The notes under the pieces are model-generated. The model had not been told where the DNA came from. It searched no databases and saw nothing but the letters and a program-made list of their open reading frames with translations. A DNA stretch of 64,000 nt from Siphonodentalium dalli (taxonomy: Eukaryota; Mollusca; Scaphopoda; Gadilida; Siphonodentaliidae), in assembly GCA_032622095.1 (NCBI GenBank), contig CP136066.1:201584978-201648977 (forward strand). Reading direction: 5' to 3'. Within the stretch, counting starts at the first letter, position 1; the number at the start of each line of letters is the position of its first letter. The translations under genes and the position numbers were made by a program. Shown piece after piece: positions 45,141 through 56,477 of the stretch.

Positions 45141-46137
45141 TAAAGGCCCAATTAATTTTCGAGTCACCGATTATTTGTGTTTATAGTGCCTTTATGTACG
45201 GTTTTAATAACAATTTATGCCATAAAATATGATTAAAATACTATAATTCATCACCATTTGAAACGTCTGTGTCTCAGAAGATGCCCATAGAGAAATAGAA
45301 AACAGCTGAAATCATAGGAAGATTCCCCCGTTATGGCGCCCAGAATGCAACATAATTCAAACTAAAAATGTATTTTCAATGGAAGGGGTATAACTCTATC
45401 TTTAAAATATAGAGTTATTCCCCTCCATTGAAAATAATACACTTTGCGCAACAAAACCAGATGAAACTTACGCACAAAACACATAAGTAACTCACAAAAA
45501 ACAACATGTTCACATAAGGATTAACTGTCATGTGGACTGTTTTATGGAGATGTAACGGTGAGGTAAGTGGACATAACTTGTGTAAAACCCGAAGGGTTTT
45601 ACATACAAGTTATGACCACTTACCTCACCGTTACATCTCCATAAAAATAGTCCACATGACAGTTAATCCTTATATTTATATACATTTAGCGAAGAAGCCA
45701 CTTTTGTAAATATATTTAAATCGAAAAGTGTATCGTGACAAGATCAGCCCAAAATACCCAATAGCACCCTTGCCAAAAGTTAATAGGAACAATTTCTCTT
45801 CATATTGAAACCCGATGATGTATTAAGTCAATCCTGCGCGAGTCCAAATGCTCCCAAAACATTACGCCTTCGTCTTTCCAAACCTAATGACGTATCGATG
45901 GTGTCATTAGCTTGGTGTTATGAGGCGTTGCGCATTCACCGAGAAATAACTGCAACTAGCCACGTGGGCGCCGACCAATCAGAATTCTGGATTTAGTGAT
46001 GACAACACTTAGTGTGTAAATATAGTTGATTACACCGGTTAAGTTGACAATACAATGTTAGAGAGCTTCCTATTTCAAATGGTATATAATATGGCATATA
46101 TTTTATATGTGATCTGGGGGTTCGAAAATTAAGTCAT
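45141..46137. repeat. Possible nested repeat W
   Basis: TAAAGGCCCAATTAATTTTC on the left resembles the inverse of GTTCGAAAATTAAGTCATC on the right. A further copy starts at 63809 (AAGGCCCGCTTAATTTTCG). The right terminus is incomplete, so the boundaries are uncertain. Confidence 0.4.
45363..45675. repeat. Two successive hairpins
   Basis: The first (45363-45453) pairs TTTTCAATGGAAGGGGTATA with TATTCCCCTCCATTGAAAA. The second (45513-45675) has arms of about 75 bp, from AAGGATTAACTGTCATGTGG to the centre AAAACCCGAAGGGTTTT. The second is almost perfect. Confidence 0.85.
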
Positions 46138-46354
46138 CGTGTTTTCATCTTTCCATAATAAACGATAAACTGATACTATCTTCTTGTTATTAATAATCGA
46201 TATCTGGGACAATTTGGGAATTAGAATTGGGTGTATAAATGTGCTACATGTATATGTTAATACTAGCGTAATAGTATTTTTCATTCCTCGTGTGGTTTTT
46301 GTGGGAAGGGTGCAATTTTTTTTTCATTTCTGGTTAAATACGCCCAGAATAGAA

Positions 46355-46501
46355 AACCTTCGGAATAGCGAACCTTCGGAATAGCGAACCTTCGGAATTG
46401 CGAACCTTCGGAATAATGAACCTTCGAAATAGAGAACCTTCGGAATAATGAACATTCGGAATAGCGAACCTTCGGAATAATGAACCTTCGGAATAGAGAA
46501 C
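46355..46501 (-). repeat. Right array: 9 inverted copies of the same 16-bp word
   Basis: AACCTTCGGAATAGCG units are the reverse complement of the left array. They lie 1.6 kb away and directly inside the right end. Confidence 0.93.
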
Positions 46502-46846
46502 CCTACCCGCAGTGGAGGCTGTCAGACTAGTTAATTATCTTGGCAGTAACTTAACATTCAAATTTGTGTAAACAAGCTAGGTTTCAAATGATGCCTGCAT
46601 AAAGATACAGATAATTCATATTGGCTAATTATATTTAAGTTTGATACTGATAGCATGTGTTTACAGGGTGGGTGGGGAATTAAGAGTTAATATCTGAATA
46701 CCTAGGCCCATTCATACCATGTCAGATTAATCTTCCCGAGAAGATGATTAAATGAGTCTCAATAAATTCATTGAAGAATTTTTTTTTTTAATTTAATTTT
46801 TTTTTTTTATTAATAATAACAAAAATATATCAATATTTTTTTGCTG

Positions 46847-47323
46847 TTAAAGGTACTCAACCCGTAAAGAGGGTCCCCATCTCAACAGATTCCAACAACA
46901 ACAATCCGATCAGAGGGTCCTATATTACTATTTCTTTGGCTTTGGGGGTAAAAAATATTTGATTCGAGTCGAGGAACCCATCAAACAAAGCTCAGAGTTA
47001 TTAGATATTGATTTTTCAAATTTGTTATGTTCTCGAGATCTGTACTAATAACTGCCGTAATCTGCTCTGGATGTGTACTCCAAATCTATTCAAACAGACA
47101 AGGATGAATAACTCTAAAATCAAGTGGTAATTTTAACGCAATTTTTACTGAGTTCTGGGCCAGATAGTATTCCCGATAATGAAAAATAATAGATTTCTAA
47201 AATCGATATCTAACAAATCTGAGCTTTGATGGGTGACTTCCTCGACTCGAATCAAATATTTTTGACCCCCGAAGCCATTGAAATAGTAATTGAGAGGAGT
47301 TTTATCGGGTTGAGTACCTTTAA
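46847..47323. mobile_element. Family M TTAA-type element, copy 2
   Basis: TTAAAGGTACTCAACCCG on the left and GGTTGAGTACCTTTAA on the right. The interior matches family M in part, including GATTCGAGTCGAGGAACCC. Confidence 0.78.
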
Positions 47324-47334
47324 ATTGAGCAAGG

Positions 47335-47700
47335 AGCTGAATATATATATTTTTTTTAAATTGGATCAAACTCATATTCAAACTCGATCTGTATTTTCGG
47401 TTGAGAAACTCACATACCAAATTTGGTTCCGATTAGATAATTTTTTTTTTATCGTAGCATGCGTGAATTCTAAGTCGAAAAAAGCCATAACTCCATAAAA
47501 AAAAACTCGGATGAAACCCATATTCGAACTCTATCTGTATTTTGGTCTGAAAACTCATATACAAAATTTGGTTCCGATCGGATAGAAAATGTTTGAGTTA
47601 TCGCACCATGCGTAAATTGTCTATACAACGGACAGACGGACGCCGAGTGGTCAATCCGGACGTCGACACTATGTGTACCATACTATGGTATGGGCACACA
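47335..47700 (+). repeat. Two repeats of about 140 bp with a possible retroposon tail
   Basis: TTTGGTTCCGATYRGATA, then ATCG and CATGCGTGAATT, occurs twice, followed by ACGGACAGACGGACGCCGAG and TATGGTATGGGCACAC. This type of tail is common in repeats of marine invertebrates. I cannot name the class. Confidence 0.5.
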
Positions 47701-48007
47701 TAACAACGGAATATATATACTCATGTAGTGGTCGCGGTGTAAATATAGAAGTCCTAGCTATGACTTCTCTGCCTGATCTCTTGGTCATAGTCGTTATACA
47801 GACGCTTTGTGTGATCACCCAAGTTATTATCGCCACCGGTGTATACTGTTTTGCAAACATTAGAAACCTGCGGACCTGTGGGGACTTTATAAATAGATAA
47901 TTGTTTTTTTCGGTTATTTTGGGACGCGTTAAAGTTGAACTGCGACTCCGAGTCCGGTAAAAGCTGTAGTTGAAATGTCCAAGTTCGTGAAAGTTCTATT
48001 GACTATA
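47701..48007. other. Spacer without recognised feature
   Basis: Two overlapping short frames on opposite strands are present, without exon borders or similarity. Nothing else is seen. Confidence 0.4.
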
Positions 48008-48120
48008 TATGAATGTATGTGTGTATGCATGAAAGTATGTATGTTGGTATGTGTGTGTTTATGCATATATGTATGTATGTATGTACGTGTGTATGTATGT
48101 ATGTCTGTATGCACGTACGG
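48008..48120 (+). repeat. Imperfect (GTAT)n microsatellite
   Basis: GTATGTATGTATGTACGTGT and similar words run for about 110 bp, with TGCA interruptions. The small open frames here are low-complexity. Confidence 0.85.
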
Positions 48121-48795
48121 CCTGTTGTATGCATGACCAACAGTCTGCTTACCGACCTCTATTGCTGCTTGAGCATGGCTGCATGCCTCGTCCAGTGTGT
48201 GGCTGGCTTATCCGTCTACCGCACACATTAATGTTTGTTTACTTACATACTCCATTTTTTTTTGTATTCGTTCATTTGTTCATTGCAATTGTGTAAACAT
48301 TTAAAATAAATTGTAACAGCTCTTCGTTAACGGAGGAAATAAAGGATATATATATATATGGCGATGATTTGAGAAGCTTTATTGTTTTAGGATATTGTAG
48401 AAAGGCTAATCTGGTCGTGTCAAATTGAGCTATAGCGATGGGATATCTCGCAGGACAACACATTTCGGGTTTTCGTGGGGTGTGTATTCGCTGGATGTCT
48501 TAAAGTTGCAGTATGTAACTATTATGACCGCGTTAATTGCGTTCGGTGTTTATGTATGAACAATGGCTGGGCCATGCACACTTGAAGACTTTATGGCGGG
48601 AACCCAATTTTTTATCCGCATTTAGAAGCTTTCTGGTTTGGTGAATGAAAAACCTGCAGTAATAAGCCATAGTTTTTTTGTAATAATTTGAAGGATTAGT
48701 TGTTTTAACGGAGCCAATATATTTTATATTATAATTTATATTTATGGCTAATAATATGATCTTGGTGGCGTTACCATTTCTGATTATGGTTTTCT
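48121..48795. other. Spacer without recognised feature
   Basis: AT-rich. There is a (TA)n run near 48347. No coding pattern supported. Confidence 0.45.
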
Positions 48796-48864
48796 TGTAA
48801 GCAATGTCGAGCTCGGTTAGTCCTTGGATGGGTGACCGGCTTATGGGATTCCGGGTGCTGCCAA
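48796..48864 (+). pseudogene. 5S rRNA-like fragment (3' half)
   Basis: AAGCAATGTCGAGCTCGGTT then AGTCCTTGGATGGGTGACCG follow metazoan 5S rRNA (AAGCAACGTCGGGCCCGGTT, AGTACTTGGATGGGTGACCG), with a few changes and an insertion near CTTATGGGATTCCGGGTGCT. The 5' half is absent. It could be a 5S pseudogene or the promoter part of a 5S-derived SINE; the box C region is present. Confidence 0.8.
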
Positions 48865-49107
48865 CTTTGGGCGCGACTCCCGCACACTTCTCTCTTTCTC
48901 TCTGGTTATGATACTTGTACTCGCAATTACCATCAATATTATAGTGCAGGCTGAGCGAAAATAAACTAAGAAATCCATCGATCAGTTTTACGTTAAAAAC
49001 GAGTGCAAATGAACATTATATAGAACGTTTCTTTGTGCGACGGAATCATGGACGCGTTTAAACTTCGTCTTTTGAAAGTCGATATTTTGTTCTGGCCATC
49101 AATACCG

Positions 49108-52100
49108 TAGTGTAGGTAGTTAGCGTTTTGATCAATACAAGTCGGATAAAAGCGCCATTTTTTAATATCTTGTTGAACAGAATTTCTAGTCTAGGAATTT
49201 TCTCAAGAACCAACTTTTTGACCGACGTAGAGCCGAAAATTCAAGATGGCGTCCAAGATGGCTGCCAGTTTGACGGTGGTACACCTAATAGTTTTGCTTC
49301 TCAATTGTATATGTTAAGCATAACGAATTCCACCCTATTATCTAAGAATGGTGGTTATCGAATAACAGCCCCCACTTTTAGTTGAAAAATGGCCACAATT
49401 ATTCAAGATGGATGCCAAAATGGCGGCCAAAACATGGAAATGTTTGTTTTTTTTCCTTATTTTTGTTAAAATACTTTGCAATTTTCGAGATAATATAAGA
49501 GAAGATATCAACAATGTGTTGATTATTCGATGGAATAACCTCTGTGAAAGAGTCATATACACTAAAGGCGAAGTAGTATTGTTTGGTCTGGTAGAAATGT
49601 GAGGTAGAATATGTGCTATGTAAAATGAGCAAAATTATTCTCAGACAGGGTTTCATTCTGTAAATGCTCAGAAACGAACCATGAATGGCTCCGATGTCTT
49701 CAATTATATTTGCGACACTACTATATGGTTGGATCGATTGAATAAAAATTTTAATATCGAGATCTTTAGCAGATGATTAACCACGAAATTAGGAAACACC
49801 AAATGACAAAACCCATAATCGTCAAACTCAATTTGGTTCTCAAAAGAGGAACACATGGAAGGTATTCTGCAACACATCTTCATCATCCGGCCTCGTATAC
49901 AAATTACAAATACTTTGAAATTTAAAACTGCACTTTGTTTTAATAAACTGAATTGAACAATTCACTTCTCACAACCACATCTGCACAACTTCGTACATGG
50001 GAGTTTGCTTCTTGAACATTTTCACCTGGAACAAACCGATTTGCAAACACATTTAATCAACTCTGTGCACTCTCTAGCTGCTTCTGGGTTGTCATTCATA
50101 CAGTAACAAAAGAACCGTCATTCAATTTCCATCCAAAGAATTCAGGTGCTGTAAACTTTGCATCTACTGTGGGGCTTACAGTCCAGAAACTCCAGATACC
50201 AGCCTGATATATATAGCACGATTTTCACTTGAAACATCAAGAACCACACACGGATTCCTCGTAATTGGCATCAAGCATTATGCGAGCTAAGCTTTCCAAT
50301 CATCCCAAAATTGCGCTTACCCTTACCAAGGAAAAAGGAAGTTGAGTCGCATCCTGATATTGGATGGAATATTGGAAGTACAGTTAATTTTGTTCAGCCC
50401 ATTGAATTGCACATATCAACTATGTTGTAGATAACATGGGATTTATACTTCTCGAAAGACAAACAGTTTCAAATATTTGCATGGAAGAAGCATAGCATGC
50501 AGCTGTCCCAACATTATCACGATAATATGTGTCAGAAGTATGAACAATAATCGATGAATTATCGGTTTGTGGCATATGAAATATATGTTCTTCTCACACA
50601 AAATCCAGCGGTTCCCCCATATAAAAGGAGGGGAGCTAATAAATGCGACTTCCTAAGCTGCATGATGGTCCCATCCGATTCAAACTACATATACACTGCA
50701 GAGCCAAATCAAAAGGTCGAGTGTAAGGTGTTCGACGGGGGTGCTCTGATACACTTACTGACACCTGAAGTCGGGCTTGCCTTCTCAATGTATATCAGCA
50801 CAACGTTTATTCCATATATATGTTATGATGCAGCTCGCAGATTGTAGAAGAATTGACTTGGTTTGGACAGGGAAATAGAGGGTATTATCAAAACAGGAAC
50901 GTGAGAGAAACGTGGTTGCGGCACTCGATGTAAGGTTGGGGCTTACCACAAAAATTCCACCGAATTGGAATGACTTTCTAAGAAACACCACCAACAGGCA
51001 ATAATTTTTTGCATGTGTCAATGAATGTCTCGTTAAATTGGAAACCCTAACATGGAAAACCATCTTCGTAACAGAGGATGATAACACGGTCCTAATGTGG
51101 AACCTATTCTCTTTGGATGTACATATGAAGAAAATGACAGTAGATTGGTCGGACATATATCTCATATGCTACAAACTCCTTATTCATCGATTAATGTTCG
51201 TACTGTTGACAAGGATATTATCGTGACTCTGTTGTGACATCTGCATGCTATGCTACTCCAATGCAAAGAATTGAAAATGTGTCTTTCGGAAAGTCTAAAT
51301 CCCATGTTATCCGCAACATAGTTGATATGTACAATTCAATTGGGCTCAGAAAATTCAACTGTGCTTCCAATATTCCATCATATCCATGCGATATCAGGAT
51401 GCGACTCAACTTCCGTTTTCTTTGGTAAGGATAAGCGCACATTTTGGGATGCTTGAAAAGCTTACCCAGAGCTAACAGAATGCTTGATATTAATTACGAG
51501 GAATCCTTTTGTGGTACTTGATCCTTTTGTGGTACTTGATGTTCCATCACCACCATTTGAGTGTATTTAACAGTTCGTCATGATTGTTTATGACAAATCT
51601 GCGAACCTGATCTCAGTTAATGAAGATAGACATGAAATGTTCAGCAAAGGCCGCGCACATGAACAGTTACCACCAAAGAAATCGTGCTACTAGTATATAT
51701 CAGGTTGGTATTTGGACTTACATAGTAAGATAGATGCAAAGTTTCCAGCATCTGACTCACTGGGGGAAAACAGTTTCACAAGAATCGATTCTATCGCCTT
51801 TCCGGTTCTGTCTCTATCGAACTAAGTCCCGACTCTTTCGCGATTTTAAACAAATAGTTTCCAAGTTTTGACCGCCATTTATACACGTAATGTCAAAACA
51901 GAACTATTTTCTAAACAAATATCCATATATTAGGTCTTTGCTCATGCTTATTGATGATCATAATGCGAAATCAGCTATTTTTGTGCACACTTAGAGGCAT
52001 GATGCGTTTTTGTGCATTTCCTATTTAAATTAAGCAGCAATTTGATAAGTTTATCGGCCTCAACACTTTTAGTTGGGGTGGAACATGTATCACTGTATGA

Positions 52101-53798
52101 TAGAACACCAGGACACTATAATAACCACATTTTCGACAATAAAACCTGACAAGTTCCAGCCCAATTTAAATGTGATAAAATCTGAGCATCAAACTGCTGC
52201 TAAATTATCGTGGGAAATACCCACAAATGCACATCTCTAAATGTGCACCACACGCAGCAGATTTTGCACACATAAAGACCTAATCTGTCGATGTTATTGG
52301 AGAATACTTTCTGTATTGACATTCAGTGTATAAACAGCCTATCAAAACTTCGAATATTTTTTAACAAACCGCGGAAGAGTCGGAACTTAATTTGATGGAG
52401 ACGGAGCCGGAAGTGTGATAGAATTGATTCTGGTGAAACAGTTTCCCCCCAATGTGACTCCTTCTGGTGGATATTTATTAATGATTCTTTTGTTCCTGCG
52501 TGGATGACAACCACATAACTTAGTGGCTAGAGTGTGCACCGAATTGATTAAATGTGTTTGCAAATCGGTTTGTACCAGGTGCAAATGTTCAAAAAACAAA
52601 CTGCCATGTACGTAGTTGTGCAGATGTGGTTGTGAGTAGTGAATTGTTTAATTCAATTTAATAAAACAAAGTGTATTTTCATATTTACTGATCCCATCTT
52701 CACACCACATGGCCCCCTGGAGTATATCCCAGCAACAATATATCACACAAAATTATACATATGCATATATATGCAATACATTGCACTAATGTATATATTA
52801 TTGATTATGGGCTATTCGCATGATTGTTTCATGTTCTGTTGCTGGAATAATTGAGGACACTATATGATACAAGGAAATAATATTATTTCTTATTCCGAAC
52901 TCAAATATACTTTCGAGTATACGGTTCAATAATGTTGTGTATAATTGGACATAAAACACTGAATTTAAGTATTGGTAATTTGAATACGATGATGAAGATC
53001 TGTTGCAGAATACCTTCCATATGTTATTGTTTTTTGAGAACCAAATTGAGTTTGATGAATATGGAGTCTGTCGTTTAGTGTTTCCTATATTCGTGGTAAA
53101 TCTACTACTAAATTAATGTTTTATTTCTCGACATACAAAGTTGTATTCAATTGTTCTAACCATATAGTAGTGTCGCAAATATAATTGATGACATCAGTGT
53201 CATTCACGGTTGGTTATTAAGCATTTACAGAATGAAAAACGGTCTGAGAATAATTTCATTCATTTTATATAGCACATATTCTACCTCACATTTCTACCAG
53301 AACGAACAATACTACTTCACCTTCAATGTGCACAACTCGTCCATTATAAGTTCGAATAATGAACACATAGTTGATATCGCCTCTTATATTATCTCGAAAA
53401 TTGTAAAGTATTTTTTTTTAAAATAAGGAAAAAACAAAATTTCTCATGTTTCGGCCGCCTTTTTGGCATCCATCTTGAATAATTGTGACCATTTCTCAAC
53501 TAAATGTCGCGGTTTTTTATTCTATAAACACCATTATTAGATAATGTGGGGGAATTCGTTATGTTTGCCATGTCAAACCAAGAAGCAAATCTATTAGGTA
53601 TGCCACCGTCAAACCGGCGGCCATCTTGGACGGCATCTTGAATTTTCGGCTCTACGTTGGTCAAAAAGTTGGTTCTTGAGAAAATTCCTAGATTAGAGAT
53701 GCTGTTCTACAAGATACAAAAAAATGGCGCTTTTATCCGACTTGTATCGATCCAAGCATTTTTTTTGTCGCTAACTACCTACACTAGTGCACCTATAC
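49108..53798. mobile_element. Very large imperfect inverted repeat (4.7 kb)
   Basis: The outer ends, TAGTGTAGGTAGTTAGCG, and the sequences inside (CAAGTCGGATAAAAGCGCC, AACCAACTTTTTGACC, CAAGATGG words) are mirrored. The left arm runs 49108 to about 50110 and resumes at about 51740-52060; the right arm is continuous from about 52190 to 53798. The extra 1.6 kb in the left arm is itself partly palindromic and carries decayed coding sequence. Arm divergence suggests an old event. No target duplication was settled and the superfamily is unknown. Confidence 0.8.
50215..51690. pseudogene. Decayed coding remnants within the large inverted repeat
   Basis: On the plus strand, phrases such as KIPPNWNDFLRN, FFGKDKRTFWDA, YPELTEC and IVYDKSAN resemble a high-copy protein family that, as I recall, is common in cnidarian, mollusc and echinoderm genomes and linked to transposons. 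A second, inverted copy of part of it lies at about 50215-50560. It is plainly broken, with several interruptions, and looks old. The family assignment rests on recall of motif style only. Confidence 0.5.
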
Positions 53799-53833
53799 TA
53801 ATGAGATCACGGGTACGATCTAATTATTTTTTA

Positions 53834-54748
53834 GATCATGCCATGAAACTCTACTTTGTCTAACGCCCGTAGAGATCAGATTCCACCAGTACAAAACCTT
53901 GGAACTTTCTGAAGTTTTGACAGGGAACCTTATGAAGTATCTCTTGGGTAATTAATTCAATGTTTATTGCGATATCGACTCAGAAAAGTCATAGAAAAGC
54001 ATGCAATTTAGAGTTGAGAGCTTCACATTCAGTGAAGTACATTATTAAGGAACAGATAATAACTATAAGAAATATATTCCCCGCGTTATTTTTTCAATTT
54101 TATAAGGTTCCTTGTCAAAAGGTTTTGTATAGTATAGGCAGGGGGGGGGGGGGGGGGGGGTGAAACAAAAATTTCCGGCACGTATGCCGGGGTGGGTGGG
54201 TGGTCAAAGCCACCAACAAGCAATTTTTCTGCAACTAATTTCCTGCTTGTTTTTTTAGTGTTTTGGCAATAAGTTGGGCTTCAAAACCACTTTGAATGAG
54301 AGAAATAATGTAATTCTAACTGTAAACTGACTGAAGGCAAATCGTGTTGTATTTTGTTGCAAATTTTGAAATCCAAGATGGCCGCTGGCAGCCATGTTTT
54401 TTTGGCCGAATGACCTCAAAATGAAACATTCCTATTTACATGTCCATGTTAACATCCATGATAAATAGTATGCACAGAAATTCATATACATCTGTTTACA
54501 GTGAATTTTCCTCCGCAAATATCTGTTTTAGTGTTAAAGGGGGGGGGTGGGTGTCAAAAAATGGTCGGAAAAAACTGCCGAAAACGGAAAAAAAATTGGC
54601 GGTGGGGGTGGGTGGGTACAAAAAATGATCGAAAGGGAAAAAATGCCATACGTGCCTGAAATTTTTTTCCGACCCCCCCCCCCCCCGGTATAGGTGGAAA
54701 ATGATATCTACGGGCGTTAGACAGAGGAGAGATTCATGGCATGATTTA
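53834..54748. mobile_element. Inverted-repeat element T, split by family U
   Basis: GATCATGCCATGAA and TCTAACGCCCGTAGAGATCA on the left are mirrored on the right as GGGCGTTAGACAGAGG and CATGGCATGAT. A related copy lies at about 57402-57787. The poly(G)-ended element sits between the arms. Confidence 0.65.
54141..54686 (-). mobile_element. Family U poly(G)/poly(C)-ended element, copy 2
   Basis: It begins with 20 G followed by TGAAACAAAAATTTCCGGCA and ends CCTGAAATTTTTTTCCGAC then 14 C. Thus both termini are homopolymer tracts followed by an inverted AAATTTCMGGCACGTATG. GTATAGG occurs on both sides, a probable 7-bp target duplication. The 99-codon minus frame here arises from Pro/Thr-rich low-complexity DNA. 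Confidence 0.72.
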
Positions 54749-54749
54749 A

Positions 54750-56043
54750 CTATTTTTCTGAAATAGAAAACGTACATGCAGATCATAGCCCCCAAATGTT
54801 TAGGGGGCTGAGACCTTTTGCCCTATATAACACAGTTTATTTTGTAGAATATACCTTTCATATTCACAGAAGTATAACAAAATAGATTCAAATTAACCTT
54901 AAATAAATATATTTCGGGCAGAATTGTGAAAAATACTCTAATTTTCCGCAATTTCCCCCTGAAATAGCATTAAATTTGCCCGAATTTGACCAAAAAATAT
55001 CTCCAATTTATCCAGAAATTGCACGAATTCAAAACGTTTTGAGGGGCTGCAGCCCCACGTACCAGCCCCCTGTCCGTACGGCTATGATGCAGACGGTAGT
55101 TTTATGACGTCAACTCGGGCAGGGCATCTTTAAATTTAATGCTTGTGAGGGGGGGGGGGGGGGTCCTTGAGTTCTTGCCTGAGAATTTTCTTTTAAATCC
55201 AATGATCGGAGAGTGAATCTGGAGCATTAAAAAGCCTTAAAGTATATTGTGCTATTCAGGTTGGTAGATTGTCATATTTTAGATAGCAAACTCTTAACCC
55301 TATACACAATGCACATATGACCTCACTTTTACCTCACAAGTGGACACACCTCCCATTCAAACATCTCATTCTGATTTATCATCTGTATTGCCTTCCAGAG
55401 CACAACAATAACAAAATAGAGAACGAATCAAGTGTACCAATATATTTTACAACCAACATAAAAGTACTAACAATAGATAATATATTGGCACTTGTCAATC
55501 ATTCCAAAATTAATAAAGTAGTGACATTCTTCAAATACAAATTTTCTCACAGATAAGAAGCAATCTCATGTTGGATCATCTCTGGAAGGCGCTACACATT
55601 ATATCTCCCATAACTTCTCACCATGTAAATAAGTTTGTACCGTCATCTTGATCACATGTGTGTTACAATATTGTATTAGGAGAGGGGCTTCATAAGTTGC
55701 AAAAACTTGTGCCCCAATCCCTTTTGTATATTTTGCAAATAAAATATGTTTCAAGTCAAGTCACATATGATGATATGACCAACGTTATTACCTCGAGCCC
55801 TAATTTCTTGCAGCGTCATTTTTACACACAAAAAACACCATTTGATTTGCAATGTAATTGACGGAATTTGTAAGTCATCGTGCAATTTTGAGAAGTGGTG
55901 ATCAGGGGTATACTATCAATTCACAAGATCCAAACATCATTTCTGTAACATAGTTACTATATATTATTATTCTTTTCATTATTTCATAATATTATACTCA
56001 AGTTGTATCAGCAAGTTGTTCATTTTCCAGAATCGTGGCGGTT
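54750..56043. other. Mostly unique spacer, possible retroposon tail
   Basis: It holds a 15-base G run (55149-55163). Near 55665-55760 lies a GGCTTCATAAGTTGCAAAAA and TTGTATATTTTGCAAATAAA stretch that resembles the 3' tail of a LINE. The 79-codon frame at 55317-55556 has no recognised motif. Confidence 0.35.
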
Positions 56044-56290
56044 TTAACCCTTCCATGACTGGATCTTCCTGAAATTTTGCGAAAACCCTGTGCCAATGCA
56101 TTCTCTCATATATGGGAGTTTCCCATAGGGAGCCTCGCACGCAAGAGAATACATTGACCTAACAATATTTACATTGACCTTGAAAGCCAGTGCATTCACT
56201 TATATATGTGAGGCTCCCTACGGGAGACTCGCATATACAAGAGAACGTACTGGCACATGATCTTTAATGCTGCACCAGCGCAGTTCCAGC
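56044..56290 (+). mobile_element. Family A TTAA-type MITE, copy 6
   Basis: TTAACCCTTCCATGACTGG begins it, and both hairpins with the GACCTTGAAAGCCAGTG spacer are present. The right end is worn at GCGCAGTTCCAGC. Confidence 0.75.
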
Positions 56291-56343
56291 TTCCTATGTG
56301 AGACTCGCATATATAAGAGAATGCACTAGTACAATATATAAAT

Positions 56344-56466
56344 TTAACACTTTCATGACTGGAGCAGCACTTGTGCAACTTAAATATCCTGTGCCAGTGC
56401 ATTCTCTTATATATGCGAATCTCCCAAAAGGGAGCCTCACATACATAAGATAATGCACTGGCTTAT
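56344..56466 (+). mobile_element. Family A half element, copy 7
   Basis: TTAACACTTTCATGACTGG begins it; one hairpin follows and it stops after CACTGGCTTA, as in 25231-25350. Confidence 0.68.
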
Positions 56467-56477
56467 AATGTCCTGAT

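Larger units (their letters stand above)
44551..46508. mobile_element. Element bounded by inverted 16-bp word arrays and a 9-bp direct repeat
   Basis: GCAGTGGAG flanks both sides (44542-44550 and 46509-46517). The left end is AGGGACATGTCTCTATTCCG, and the right end reads in reverse TAGGGTTCTCTATTCCG. Arrays of a CTATTCCGAAGGTTCA word stand just inside each end, in inverted orientation. Near TAGGG ends and an 8-9 bp duplication suggest hAT, but this is inference. The interior holds two strong hairpins and no transposase. Confidence 0.75.

Noticed and set aside
50310-50335. A further CCCTTACC end (CTTACCCTTACCAAGG)
   Set aside because: There is no partner end and no TTAGC words nearby; it lies within the decayed coding remnant.
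50785-51165. A 126-codon minus frame
   Set aside because: It is antisense to the decayed coding remnant on the plus strand and is best seen as its shadow.
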